DNA from: Physcomitrium patens
Taxonomy: Eukaryota; Streptophyta; Bryopsida; Funariales; Funariaceae
NCBI RefSeq assembly: GCF_000002425.4
Contig: NC_037271.1
Location: 8,525,512 to 8,589,511 of the forward strand
Length of the DNA: 64,000 bases
Reading direction: 5' to 3'
The notes under the pieces were generated by a model. The model did no database searches. It was not told the DNA's origin and saw only the letters and a program-made list of their open reading frames with translations. This document shows positions 38,102 to 50,942 of this stretch, one piece after another. Numbering within the stretch: position 1 is the stretch's first letter; each line of letters opens with the position of its first letter. The position numbers and the translations under genes were made by a program.

Positions 38102-39484
38102 AGTGCTAACTTATTATTTTTATCTTTTTTTAGAAGTGAATGGATTATCTTACTTCTATTGTTGTATTTTAAAGGCTATAGACTATCTATCTTTAAACAA
38201 ATAATTTTATTTTTTAACACTGATCTTTTTCTAAAAGAGAGCAGATTATCCTTCTTTATAGAAATTTTTATTTGATATTAGAGGTTGAAGATTATCTTCC
38301 TCTAATTTAATTTTTGAATTAATTTAATTTATCTATGGAAGAAAAGATTATAGATGCTATTTTTACTAGAAGTCAGAATAGATTTATAACTATTGTAGAT
38401 CTTCATGAGCTTGTCAATATTTTAAGAGTAGAAAATTCATGTATTTTCAACGTAAATCATAGAGATACTATTCTTATGCCTATAGAAAAAGTTCAAAGTC
38501 TATAGCAAGAAGTTGTATAATTAAAGGAAGCAAGTAAATTGACCTCACAACCAAATCTAAAGAATTTTGCTTCTACAAGTATGACAAGAACAAGGATTAG
38601 TATGCCTGAGAAGTTTAATGGAATAAGATCAAAATTTTGAAGATTTTTGTAATAATTCAAGTTCTATCTGAAAATGCATCCCTTCCAATACCTTGATGGA
38701 TTTACTCAAGTCAAATTCATAGGCACATTTCTATTAGAAAGTACTTTTTCTTGGTTTTTATCTTTAATGGAAAAAGATTCATGACTATTTTATGATTTGA
38801 ATTCATTCTTAGAAGTGTTTAATGTGTCATGTGGTGTGATTTTCAATCTAAGAATACACAAGATATTTAGCTATAGAGAATTTAGTTTTAACTTATTGGC
38901 TAAGCTCTAATATGTGATTTGTTCCACCTTTAAATTATATACATAGACTTGGCTCTCAAAACCTCTTCACTTTATATAACATGCCTAAATTGTAGAAAAA
39001 TCCCTTAAAATATATTTTTCCCACAAAAGATCTTTTTTTTCCCATACTTTAGAAATTTATATCATTCAATCTAACTATTTAATTTTTCTCAAATTTTTAT
39101 ATAACTTAATTAATATCCTTATTTTTTATTACAAAATAAATGAATTGTAAAATCACTACCGATCTTTTGGCATCTTTGAAACCCTAACACGTGCTCTGAA
39201 TCCTAACTAAAAAACTCTTTAACACTATTTTCTTCATATCTCAAAAATCCGAAATTCAAACGCCACAAAATTTATGCATAAAGTTTATTAATATGACTAT
39301 ATATGTTTTTAGAAATTTTGAGCCAAAATCGCCTCAAAATACTCAAGATATAACTCAAAACACAACTACTAGTAAATCAGGTCACTTACTATCCTCAGAT
39401 TTATAAGGCTTGATTTCAACCTCCAATATCTCCTTTATTTCAATTTGAAATTCATCAAACAATATACTTAAAGTGTAGCCAAGA

Positions 39485-39990
39485 AAGTGCTTTCTTTTAT
39501 CTTAGATGCTGATCCTTTATTGCTTTCTATATGTGCATAGTATATCCAAAAGAGTGGTAGTAGGTACAAAATCAATACCTTAACTTTAAGTGCCCATATC
39601 TCTTTCATATAAACTCCAAATCATACAAATTTTTTACCAAAACCAAAGCCAAAAATATAAACTTGCTGACTTTAGCCTTCAAAGATCACATGACTCCAAA
39701 AGAATAACTCTAATCTCTAATTAGACCTTGAGCAGCCTCTTTGAAGCCTATTGGACATGATTTTTGGCCAATAAGAATGGAGATTTTCATCATCCATCTC
39801 CATTCATCCATATGAATGCCTTAACTTTTTTTTTGCTTTCAAAATTCCTTTTCAATCTTTTTTCTAATAATATTTATATAATATATGTCTTAAATACCAA
39901 ATAAAAGATCCAAAATAAAACTTCAAGAGTTATTAATATCTAATAAGGATGACTCTAAATATATAAAAGTTACTATCAACCAAAATTAAT
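39485..39990. repeat. Right arm of dispersed inverted repeat (uninterrupted copy)
   Basis: Reverse complement of 27,495-27,905 plus 35,438-35,550. It lies inside the gag remnant and keeps as one piece the sequence that the family A element splits on the left. Confidence 0.7.
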
Positions 39991-41464
39991 CTTTATTTTT
40001 GAAGGATAATATCAGAGATATCTTATTGACAATGGCAAAGCCAAAATCTTTGGAATAGTTTATTGCTGAAGCTATTGTATGTGACAATTAATTATTTGAA
40101 AAACATCAAATACAAAGACTTGGCTAGAGAAGAACAAATCCAATAATAATGGCAGTTTATAAGTTTTCAAAAACTTACTCATCAAGGCCAAAACCAATGA
40201 AAATTGGTATGCTACGTTTTAAATCCTTCACAAAGTAAGAAAAGATTTGATGACATCAACAAAATTTATGCTTATATTGTAAAGAAATTAAATACACTAC
40301 TCAACATTGTTCAAAGAAACAACACAATCATGAAATGAGAAGTATGATTGCCAAAGAAGACTATGTAAAATAATACAAGTTTTTCTAACCACAATAAAAT
40401 TTGTGTAGCTGAAATCTTGTGTAATTCTTAATAAAGGTTTTATTCTTTCTTTAGATCCTTCATCTTGTTTTATAATAAAAATTTATTTAAGACCAAGAAA
40501 TCACAATCTTAGTTTTGTTAGATTTATGAGTTTCAACATGTTTTATAGATGAAGATTTTGTCAAAAAAACAAGAAATATTATTAGTCATAAAAACTAAAC
40601 TTGTACATGTAGAAGTCATAGATGATCATTTATCATCTTCTAGAGATGTTACCCATGAGATTATTCTTTTTGATATAGTAATTAAAGATCATAATAGCAT
40701 AATAATATTTAGTGTAATAAGATCTCCTTTCAATCAATTTTTTTAGGATTATCTTGATTAAAAAAGTATAATCCTCAGATAGATTAGATTTCTTGTAACT
40801 TTAGTTTTTTTGATAGTTTAATCCAAAATATTATTAATCAAATAAAAATATATAAGTCTAATACATCTAAATCCTTACTAGTAGGTACAAGAGCTTTCAT
40901 GCATGCTACAAAAGAAGGATTATTTTTTGCTATATATGCCATGCCTATTTTTGATGGTGACATAATGTCAAGTAATATTCCTAGCCAGTATCAAAAATTC
41001 TAAGATGTTTTTGAAAAGAAGAATGTAGATATTCTTCTACAGCACTATCTTTATGATTGTTCCATTGATCTTCACGAAAGAGCTCAATTATCATTTGGAC
41101 CAATCTATAGCCTATCATAAAATGACTTGGCTACATTTAAGGATTATATTGATGAAAACTTGGCTAAGAAATTTATATGCCATTCTAAATCTCCAACAAG
41201 GGCTCCTATCTTATTTATGAAGGAAAAAGGTTGATCTCTCCAAATATGTATGGACTATTAAGGATTCAACAAGATCGCCATTAAGAATAGATATTCTCTA
41301 TCTTTGATTTTAGAACTTCATGATCAATTCAATCCAATAAAGATCTATACAAAAATAGATTTATATGAGCATATAATCTAATACATATTGAAGAAGAAGA
41401 TGAATATAAAATTATATTTCAAACTAGATATGGACATTTTGAATATAATGTCATGCCTTTTGGA

Positions 41465-41720
41465 TTTAAAATTTGATTAGGATTTGGTTAAGATTTGGTT
41501 TAGGATTAAAGATTTGATTAGGATTTATTTAAGATTTGTTTAGGATTTGGTTTAGGATTTGGTTTAGGATTTGGTTTAGAATTTAAGATTTATTTAGGAC
41601 TTGATTAGGATTTGGTTTAGGATTTAGGATAAGTTAGGGCATGATTTAGGATTTAGAATTTATCTAGGATTTGATTGAAATCTAATAAGATTTTGACTAG
41701 GATTAAATTATAATTTAGTT
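41465..41720 (+). repeat. Minisatellite of GGATTTGGTTTA units
   Basis: About 20 irregular units of GGATTTGGTTTA / AGGATTTGATT, inserted exactly between two conserved blocks of the reverse transcriptase remnant. The TTTAGGAT core resembles the plant telomere unit TTTAGGG, but no true TTTAGGG array is present. Confidence 0.75.
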
Positions 41721-42665
41721 GAGATTTATTTAAAATATATTGTGATTATTTTAATATTTTTTTATAGCTTCTTAAAGATTCTTTTAAGGTTTATTATGGA
41801 TTATCTTTTAGTTCCTTTATGATTTCTTATTATTTTTTTATAATTTCTTTAAGGTTTCTATTTGAATTTGATTAAAGATTATTTAGTATTATTAAGGTTT
41901 AATTAAAATTTATTTAATATTCTATTAAAAATAAGATTTTATTATTATAATTTCCATTATACTTTCTATATCCTAGTATCTAGTGCATTCTCAAGCAATA
42001 CTTCATATATTACAACAATGGTAGGAGATGTGTAATGTTTTTTGGGTTTTGCCAATTACTATCCGATCTTCATCAAGAATTTTTTTCAAGTTGCAGTTCC
42101 ACTTATACGTTTGACTTATATAGACAAACTTGAATAGAGTAAAGAAGCCAAAGCATCATTTAGTGCTTTAAAAAAATATATTTATATACCAATTTTATAT
42201 TATGTTGATTTTTTCAAGGTATTTTTTATAGAAACAAATGCATCAAACTTTTTCTTAAGTCTAGCATTATCACAAATGGGAGCAAATGACAAACTCTATC
42301 TAGTAGCTTTTCAATCCAAAATAATTTCAGCAACCAAGTTTAATTATGAGATCTATGACAAAGAGCTCTTTACAATCATGAATTCGTTTTAAAAATGGCG
42401 TTATTATCTAGAATGCACCTCAAGTCTGGTCGACGTGTATATATATCACAAAAACCTTAAGTACTTTATGTTGACATATGTTTTGAATTGTTGCAAAGCT
42501 TGTTGGAGCATGTCTTATTCAAGATTTGATTTCAAGATCACTTATCAATACAAAAAACAACATGGTTTGTTGGAAATCTTTCCTAGACATTCTTATCTTG
42601 TACCAAAAGAAAAAAATAAATCTTTTGATCATCAAAGAATGATTCTTTTAAAGTATATCTAGATC

Positions 42666-43188
42666 AAATAATACTAATAGTATAATTATTATATTAGTTT
42701 AAATAAAATAAATAAATTATTATTATATTATATATATATTTATTTATATATAAATTACTATTATACATGTTAATAATATAAGATATTTTTAAATTTTTAT
42801 CTAAAATATAATTAGAATTACGTATAAAATACATATGTTATATATAAAAAATGAATCTTTTTTTGATAGAAATTACCTATTTATTACTTTAAAATATTTT
42901 TAATTAATTATAATTTTAATTTTTGAATAATTTTACTTTCTTCAAAGGATGTATTATTTTTCAAAAGTACCTCCAAATGTTTTAGGAATCATTAAGAAGT
43001 TTTCTTGTTTATATTTATTTATTTGTTTAACAATCCTTTAGGTTTTTTTTTTTTTTTTTTTTTTCTATTTCGATGGTTATGATATATTTAATTCAATTAT
43101 ATATTTTTAATAAATTATAATATCAATTTAAAACTTATATAATAATTTTTTACTAAATTTTATTCTATTATGAAATCTCTGAATCTCA

Positions 43189-43226
<38 letters not shown>

Positions 43227-43379
43227 TGGATTAATCTATTCTAATGGCACTAAATTTGCTATATTTTTTTAGTTTTTAAGAACAGGCTTAATTTATTTTG
43301 CTATATCAAAATTAAAAATATCTTACTAAAAGAATAAGATAATAGGCTTAATTTATTTTGTAGAATTGACATTTATAAA
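42666..43379. other. AT-rich spacer with simple repeats
   Basis: No gene seen. A poly-T run lies at 43,038-43,064 and an AT run at 43,193-43,223. Confidence 0.6.
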
Positions 43380-44250
43380 CAAGTCACAGAGCGCAATACA
43401 CAAGACCCTCGAATTCTTTCAGAGGTTAAGCTAAAAGATTTGCAATATAACTAGTTAAACGCCTTAAATACCATACATGCATTACTGGACATGCTAGTTT
43501 AATGTATTCCATCTGATATCTTCAAATGCAAGATTCAACAAATTCAACTCCACATTGTTCACAAAATTTTAAATATTTTTCAACTATTTGATACTTTCTA
43601 CAAGCACAAATTCCACTTTTAATTGGACCAAAAATACGTTCACAAAATAATCCAGCTTTTTCAGGTTTATCTGTTTTATAATGTAAAGTATGGTTTTGTT
43701 ACTTGTCCTGTCATTTCTCCATTTGGTAAAACTCTTTCAGCCCAGCTACGAATTTGTTCAAGTAAAGCTAATCTAATTCAAAGATGGTGACATTTTTCTC
43801 CATGAATCATAAAATAAAATTTATATTTTTACATTAAACGTTGTTGAAATTTATATATAATTTTTTTGCAAAGATAATGGCATGATCTAATTCTAAAGAT
43901 AAAGATCACAATTCAGGAATAAGTAATGAAAAAAAGATTCTGGAGCTGTTTTAGGTTTAGGCATTGGTTTTCCTGTTACAATGGCACCAAGTACTTCATA
44001 GGGTGCATGAATATGGTCAGATTTTATAGTGAGAATTTCTTGCAAAATATAAGCAACACTAAATCCTTCTAAAGTCCAAACTTCCATTCCTCCTACTCTT
44101 TGTCCTCCTGCATGAATCTTATCATCAATTTGATGAATTAATTTTAGCATATAAGCTTTTCCTACTGTAACAGCTTGTTCAAAAAATTCTCCAGTTCTTC
44201 CGTTTAGTAAATGACATTAACCAGGATTTTCAAGTTCAAATAACCAAAGG
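43380..44250 (-). pseudogene. Plastid rpoB-rpoC1 fragment transferred to the nucleus
   Basis: Seen on the minus strand: the 3' end of rpoB from about 44,250 to 43,840, with blocks [62 protein letters not shown] and APESF. The 5' end of rpoC1 follows from about 43,805 to 43,385, with [54 protein letters not shown] and HVWYLRRL. The gene order and spacing are those of the plastid rpoB-rpoC1 operon. Breaks are a roughly 20-residue deletion after DDKIHA, single-base indels in both genes and several stops, so neither can make an RNA polymerase subunit. Flanking DNA is nuclear AT-rich spacer, so this is an old insertion of plastid DNA. Confidence 0.93.
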
Positions 44251-44884
44251 TTTAGAATTCAAATTAAAATTTAACATAAAGGATTTTACTCATAACTATA
44301 TTATTATTAAAAATAAAAAAATAATGATTTATCCATCCACATTTAATTTATATAATGACAATAAAAACATTTGAACAACAAAACACACAACAACAACTAT
44401 AAAAAAAAATTAATTTAATATCCATCATACATCAACTATTGAAAATTATATAATGATCTTGATTTCTATAAAGAAATCTTGAAAGTTTACTTATAATTGA
44501 GTGTTTGTTTGTTTGAATTTGACCAAGTTTTAAATCTTTTAAAATTATCTTAAATTTCCAAAAATATTTTCTTAATTAAAAAACTCAATACTTTGACATT
44601 CTAGCTACAAAGCCTTGTATGGAGTGATCTCATGAAGGATATTCTTGGCACAAAACACAAGAAACTTTTGTAGTAAGGGTGAAGATGCATACTTCTTTCA
44701 TTACAAGAGACTTGCACAAAGAGCTCTCTACAAGCCCTCACCATTCTTAAGGAATCAATCTTTGCTATTTTGTGTATCTAAGACAATATGTAATTGAATG
44801 ATAAATTCAAGTTTTCCACTCAATTCAAAATAAAATTTGAGCAATTCTTGAGAAGATGAATGATGTTTATTGATTAATTTTAAC

Positions 44885-44915
<31 letters not shown>

Positions 44916-45186
44916 ATATTCATTAATTTGGAACATTTATAAGTCTCAAATATTGAATTCAGCTTATAAAAGAAAGTAAATTGAGTAGAAAATTGAAAAA
45001 CTATGGATATAAATTGATGAATGTAATGAGTGGAAACATCATTAGAACCACATTGGAAACTTCAAGAAAACATATTGGGAACTTGATTAGAAACAACATA
45101 GGAAACATAGTTCAATGGGAACATAGAGAGACCATAATTGTCAATTGATTTTAGCAAATTTGCAGGAACTTCTTTCAAATTCTTTA

Positions 45187-45222
<36 letters not shown>

Positions 45223-45469
45223 ATTTTTTACTTTGAATCCATGTATACATGTTTAGATTCTTGTGCATGTATCTATGTTTGGTATGATGTGACAAAATAA
45301 GACTGGGATTAATAAAAATTGAGCAAGGTAGCTGCTCGGAAAGCATCGCTCTTTATGTGAGGTCGAATGTTAAAACTCTGAAGCCTGATTCAAGCCCCAT
45401 CGCCTCCACCATTCTCTTCTAAAGCTGAACACAAATTCACAACTGCGGGACTAAACACTATCACCTCTC
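44251..45469. other. Spacer with poly-A and TA repeats
   Basis: No gene seen. A 28-29 base poly-A run is at about 44,884-44,913 and a TA run at 45,188-45,219. The reading frame at 45,062-45,346 is low-complexity over the TA run. Confidence 0.6.
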
Positions 45470-46330
45470 TAAACCTAGTCCATGCACGCATGTACGCACC
45501 TTCCAACACTGCTCTGCACAACCCTCGAAGTTGATGGCGTACAGACTACGTGCTTCACCACTCCATACTTGCACTTGCCTCGGATGTGCAACGAACCAAA
45601 CTTGACAATCATGGTGCTGGGCAAACCGCTTGATTTGTAAGCATTTGACTGACATACTCCGTCTTGGTTTGATTCCCAGCTTGTTGTAAGGGTCAATAAC
45701 AAGCCCACAAATTCCATGTCTCATCACATCGGCCTTTGCAAGATCCAACACCCAATCCACGGAAAGAAGCTCTTCATCCTTATGTCTGATCAAGAAAAGT
45801 TATCCTGCAACCAATTTTTTAAATCCTCTTAATCCATTCGTGGGGTAGAATTTGCATAAGGCGCGTCAAAAAATGGTTGATGAATATACTTCTCTATCAG
45901 CTTCATGGCATGCTTACGCACCTTGTTTTCCATTGAGCAAAGACCAAAAGTCCACTTCTTGGATCTATTTAGATTACAAATAAGTGCATTGATCCACTCA
46001 CTTTTGCTTTAATTCGGAACGCATGTAACAACAGTGAGTTCGCCAAGTACAACCTTTGTAAATCTCGTGGAGGCCTCGCCAGCCAGTTGAGGCCCCTCGC
46101 TCATTGCCCAGGCAAAGATAGTGGTGATCATCTATTTCCCTAAAAAATTGTCGAAAGTTAAACAGCCCCCAAGTAGAATATAATTCTGCACTTTTAATGA
46201 AGGTCTTTTCGAGTGTCTAGTCCTAAAGACATGAGTACCTCATTGGCATCCTTGCATTGTTTCCCAACTCATCTTCAGGCCACGTGACCCGCCAGCAACG
46301 CTCTTGTTCATCGTCATGCTTTGATGTAGC
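45470..46330 (-). pseudogene. TWINKLE-type organellar primase-helicase, broken intronless copy
   Basis: Seen from 46,330 downward on the minus strand: ERCWRVTWPEDELG, CKDANEVLMSLG, WGLFNFRQFFREID, STGWRGLHEIYK, the Walker A region (CVPN, stop, SKSEW), FGLCSMENKVRKHAMKL, YIHQPFFDAPY, VDWVLDLAKADV, GLVIDPYNKL, TKTEYVSQMLT and KRFAQHHDCQVWFVAHPRQ. These blocks are in the order of plant TWINKLE, from the end of the primase part through the helicase core. There are at least four frame changes and three internal stops, one of them in the Walker A loop. The active gene makes a plastid/mitochondrial replicative helicase-primase; this copy cannot. No introns interrupt about 280 residues of homology, which suggests a processed copy if the parent gene has introns. 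The last 35 codons at 45,470-45,570 are poorly matched. Confidence 0.88.
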
Positions 46331-46549
46331 ACAACTTCCCCTCCTCTCCGACCCCTTCTTCTTTGAATTTACGGCAGACTCTCATAACCGTAACCGGGGT
46401 CGGTAACGGTGGACTGCTCACGGTGACGGGGTTGAGAGCTGGGTTTGGGAACGGATGGGGTCGGGATGAGTGGGGAACATGGAGCGGGGGCTGGGAACGA
46501 GGGGGTGGGTTAATTTAGTAAAACAGTGCATCACTTTAACATTCCTATT

Positions 46550-46591
<42 letters not shown>

Positions 46592-46772
46592 AAATAAAAA
46601 TTCATGAATTTTATAAGTTTAGGGTGGAGTATTTCAAAAAAATTGTAAAAAAGAATTGTAAAATTTCACAAACTTATAATATGTATGTGTATATATAACC
46701 ACAATTATTCTGAGGTTAATAAGAGAACAAATTATTTTTTGGATTTTTTTAACACAATAAGTATATGTGTAT

Positions 46773-46824
<52 letters not shown>

Positions 46825-48880
46825 TCATCATGCTATTAGGTTGTTGCAATAATTTTCTGAATATAAGTTTTGAGAACACAGTATTAATCTTATTTTTTAA
46901 ACAATCTTTACTCAAAGTGTTTTTGATAATTTTAATCCCAAAATGGGTATTAAACTGGTACATTCTAATTTATTTTATCTGAAATATTTTTATAAGTACT
47001 TTGAAGTAAAATATCTCAAATTTTAATTTACTTCATATCAATAAAAATTAATTCTAATGCAAATGTATTCACAATTTATGTGCAACGGTTGGTACTTACA
47101 CGAGTTATCTCTTTTGTTTCAATGATAAATAATATCATTTTTAAAAAAATATTTCAACATTTAATTCAATCAGAAAAAATGAAGAAAAATCATAAATACA
47201 ACAAAAAAAACATCTCTATCACCCAACAAAAATTCTTTAGGCAATTGAGAAAGTGTTATCAATTTTATTTATTTATTTTTCCATCTTATTAATAAAATTA
47301 TTGAATGAAGTGGTAGGGCTGTTGCTTTTCTTCTTATTTTTATTTCAACACATTTTTCATAACATTTTGTCTGTGATCTTGTTCACAGATACAAGGCTGC
47401 AAAGGAATAGGTACGCATTTTATAATATGATAAAATTTCCTCTTCATCCATGAAAGAATAAATAACCTCAAAATGATGAAAATAGCTTGTGTCAACACAA
47501 AATTAAAATATAAAAGATATGCTTTATTTAGAAAGTATGACAGAAATTATGAGTTACCAATGACAATAGTGATTTGTAATAACTAGATGGCATAAAGAAC
47601 TAAAGAAGGTATCTAAAATATTAGTATTATCATCTTTATAAATGTATTATTAGTATTATTGTTGTTATTCATAACTTATATTCTTAGAATGAAGATGAAT
47701 TATACACAAATCATAGTAAACACAAAACTTATATCATCCATTTCCACCACCTCAGCATAACTTCGCCCTCGAAATAGCTTGATTAACAGACTCCAAACAT
47801 AACTTTGAATTCATGTTATTATTATCATTATTAAATATAGATTAATAGAAACATGTTCGACCAAACTCTTCACAACAATGGATGTTAATGATATTCACTC
47901 CAATTTTTCCATTATAGAGAAATAAGAATGGAGATGAATGGATTTATAAAGTTTATGCATTTCATTTCTGTATATCAAGCAAAGGCCATTGTTAAAACAT
48001 AGTTTTACAATTTGATATTCTTATAATTATTATCATTATTTCGACTTTTTAAAAACTATTTAAAACCAAAAAAATTTAATTTAAAACCTTGACACAGAAA
48101 AACCTCTCTCTCTCTCTCTTTACATGTATTTATATAGACATGCATGTCAGAACCTACCAGAAGTCCATTTGGATCGTCTTGTTGAATAAAGTTCTTATGT
48201 CTCATTTTTTCTAGGCACACCAAACAATGATAAGATGCATCATATATATATATATATATATATATTCTTCCTTTAAAATAGTTTAAAATGAATTCATGCA
48301 TTTTTCAAAAGATCTTGAGTATGTTCACAGATTTGTACATTACATATATTTTTAAAATTATGGTAAAAGCATTCTATGCCATTTCATATGATTCTTTCCT
48401 TTAATTATATTCTATCAGTTCTTTAGTGTTGCTATTAATATCACTATTACTGTTATTATTTTTATTGTAGTTAGGTCAACTACATCCATGCCAAAGTTCT
48501 CAAACCATCACCAAATTCTAAGCAATTTTTTTTTTTTTTTTTTTTCATTGATAAAATAAAGAATTCTCCAATGCAACCAAACACTCTTCAACATCAAATA
48601 AAATTATTTAACAAAATCTAAATGCTCCATAAAACCAAATATATCTAGTCGTCAATTTTGTAAACTACACACAAAATTTGCATCACACTATTTTTTTTTT
48701 TTGATTACAGAGCCAAACCAAATAATAAAAAATGAAAAATCTGCAACAAAGACATTCATCTGTGACTTCTATTAAAAACATGGCTTTGTTTTTTGTAAAT
48801 CTAATTTCTTAAACTCACACACACACACACACACAGTAAAGGCCATTGACAAGTAACCTCCATCAAACTGAAAGTTTTGC
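46331..48880. other. Spacer: GC-rich patch followed by simple repeats
   Basis: A G-rich patch (GGGGTCGGGATGAG-like) lies at 46,380-46,512. After it come AT/TG/TA microsatellites at 46,547-46,590 and 46,774-46,820, a CT run at 48,101-48,118, a TA run at 48,240-48,266, a poly-T at 48,526-48,545 and a CA run at 48,817-48,835. The reading frames here are frames through simple repeats. Confidence 0.6.
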
Positions 48881-50520
48881 AGAGTGAGCACGACGGTCTG
48901 GTGTGCAGCTTTCCTTGAGAGACAGCGAGTCATGGCTTCTCCGAAGGATCATTCAACAAAGCCAGAGCTGCCATGCTTCCAGACATGGCCTGCCCTTCGC
49001 ATTGAACACAAGAGATCTAAGTCTGCAATCGCCACCGAAAATTCACTCTCTATGTATGAATTGCAGGAGTGGAACATACATGAACGGTAGAATTGAAGGT
49101 CATCAACTCACACAACTTTCCAACAGTCATTACCAGGAGGTTGTGAATTGATGAAGGAGCACAAAACAGGTGCAAACACCACTTGGAGCTGAAGAGAATC
49201 ATCCTCGGAGTGAAGATCAGCTGTTCGAGGATACTTAGCGGTCCAAAGGTGTGGAGGGATGTGCTAATCAAGGTGCATAAATCTAGTTGAAAGGGTGAAG
49301 CAGGGACGCTTGCAGTTGTGAACTTGTGCCCATATTCTTGTTGATGCCTCACACTCACAACCGCTCGTGAAAAATTATACCACTCACAAACTTTTGTTAT
49401 CGAAATACCTTCTTGAGTTTTTAACCACCATTGAAAGCATTAGCCTTGTGTCAGCTACTGATCACGGGGACTGTAAACTGTAGCATCCAAATCCGAACTT
49501 GGAGTTCCTGCTTACTGCACAACTGTTTGTGAAGTGCAACTCGTGCCTCTCGATTACATCTACACTGTGCATTGTGCGTTACGCTTTTTCATCTCCTTGT
49601 AATGGTTTTTGTATGTATCTGTTTTGTGGTCATCTTTCGTACATTCATCGTTCGTGGTCAAGATTCCTGCACCGCGTCTGTCCGCATTGGCGGCCACGAT
49701 GTACACAGAGACGATGATGTTGGAGTCAGCTGCGTCTCCTTCAATCAGACTTTCTACCGATGTTGTGCTTGGATCACCGAAAGTAAAGCATTAACTAACC
49801 GCGTGCTTTTTTGAAACCTCAAATGCCTCTGGGGCCGGAGCTAGCCAGAGCAGACAAAAGAGAAATTGGTCATTGAACACATTCAATTGGAAAGGAAGTG
49901 ACCCACCGTACGCAAAGGTGTGGAAGTATTGAAGCCTCAAACCATCTGCAGTGAGGTACACCATTCACCGTCGAGGTCTGACACATGAAGAGCAGCACGT
50001 CGACCTGCAACGCATGAATTACTACACCGCAGTTCATCTGTACTCATCCCCGCTCAAGGATCACGAAACCTGCATTTTCATTGAATTTTCATCTTATGAT
50101 GGGACAAATGAGGAACAAATCACGGCTTATAATCCATGAGCCCAGTGATTTCGGGGAATCATTTAGTTCTGAATCCAAAGGTCTACAACACATCCAGGAA
50201 TAGACTACTCAGGTTTTTATCCTGCACATAAAGCATTTCTATAATTTCCTTTCGGGATGGGTCAACTGATCAGACTCATCCATATGTTTCACTGCGTATT
50301 TGCTTTCAGAGGAGTTCGCTTACCGCTCGAGGCTTTACCTCTCAGGGTTTGTGGCCTCTACCATCTGAGTTTGGAAAATTTGAAGTACGCAAGAATAGAA
50401 GTGAAGACGTTCCACAGCATTGAACGTGGGCCTGATGGAGATTTAAGTATAATGGAGTTGCTAACCATACTTAAACCGTGAGTACTGGGAGCAGTTGTGG
50501 ATAAGTGTAGATTATGACGG
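48880..50520. other. Gene-like GC island without a recognised gene
   Basis: GC content rises to gene level between about 48,860 and 50,950. Short plus-strand open segments occur at 48,931-49,090, 49,602-49,814, 49,951-50,139 and 50,300-50,481. The second starts with a hydrophobic, signal-peptide-like stretch (MVFVCICFVVIFRTFIV) followed by a cysteine-containing tail. No segment matches a family I know, and I cannot link them with confidence. A multi-exon gene, a non-coding RNA or a decayed gene are all possible. Confidence 0.35.
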
Positions 50521-50942
50521 AACCCACTTGCACAAAGAAGTGAAATAATAAGTTATTTGTCACCAAAGTTCCAACAATGAGTTGGCAGCCCTAACTTTGA
50601 ATCAGCCTTGGCAGGCAAAAATGCTAGTCAACAAAATCGGTGTTTAATGAGTAGGACCGCGGACAATCAGTCCTGGAGATATTTCTACAGCGAATCGCTA
50701 CATGACGCAGCGTCAATTCAGCTTACACATTTTACAGAATTACTTTATAACTAAATAAACAGGGAGGCTTTCCATCCTCACCTTAATCTGAAACCTATGA
50801 TCGCTAGTAATATCGCACAATTGGGATTACCTCATGCCAGCGGGCCTCCAAGACGACATTGCCGTGCAGCTTCGCTTTGTGATCCCAAGGATTTGCGCGG
50901 CACTTGTTACGTGAAGCTCAAAAAATAGAGTTCACGAAAAAT
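50521..50942 (-). other. Downstream flank of the dehydratase gene
   Basis: Probably the 3' UTR on the minus strand. No coding region seen. Confidence 0.4.

Larger units (their letters stand above)
38102..42665 (+). pseudogene. Plus-strand Ty3/gypsy gag-pol remnant (family B-like), interrupted
   Basis: Seen in order: a gag start near 38,337; gag core near 38,590-38,880; gag tail near 39,995-40,110 with the block DNIRDILLTMAKPKSLE; a degenerate zinc knuckle (CLYCKEIKYTTQHC) near 40,270-40,310; reverse transcriptase start near 41,020-41,470 ([22 protein letters not shown]); and reverse transcriptase end plus RNase H near 42,020-42,660 (ANYYPIF, NYEIYDKELFTIM). There are many stops and indels. 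It is interrupted twice: by about 1 kb between 38,930 and 39,990, and by a minisatellite at 41,465-41,720. The integrase and 3' LTR are absent. Confidence 0.8.

Noticed and set aside
41465-41720. Interstitial telomere array
   Set aside because: Units are GGATTTGGTTTA variants; no run of TTTAGGG is present.
43380-44250. Window as a piece of plastid genome
   Set aside because: The plastid-like part is under 1 kb and full of breaks; everything around it is nuclear.
46634-46963. Reading frames over TA/TG microsatellites (also at 1,879, 45,062 and 48,056)
   Set aside because: They are low-complexity repeats of Tyr-Ile or Thr-His produced by the microsatellite, not genes.
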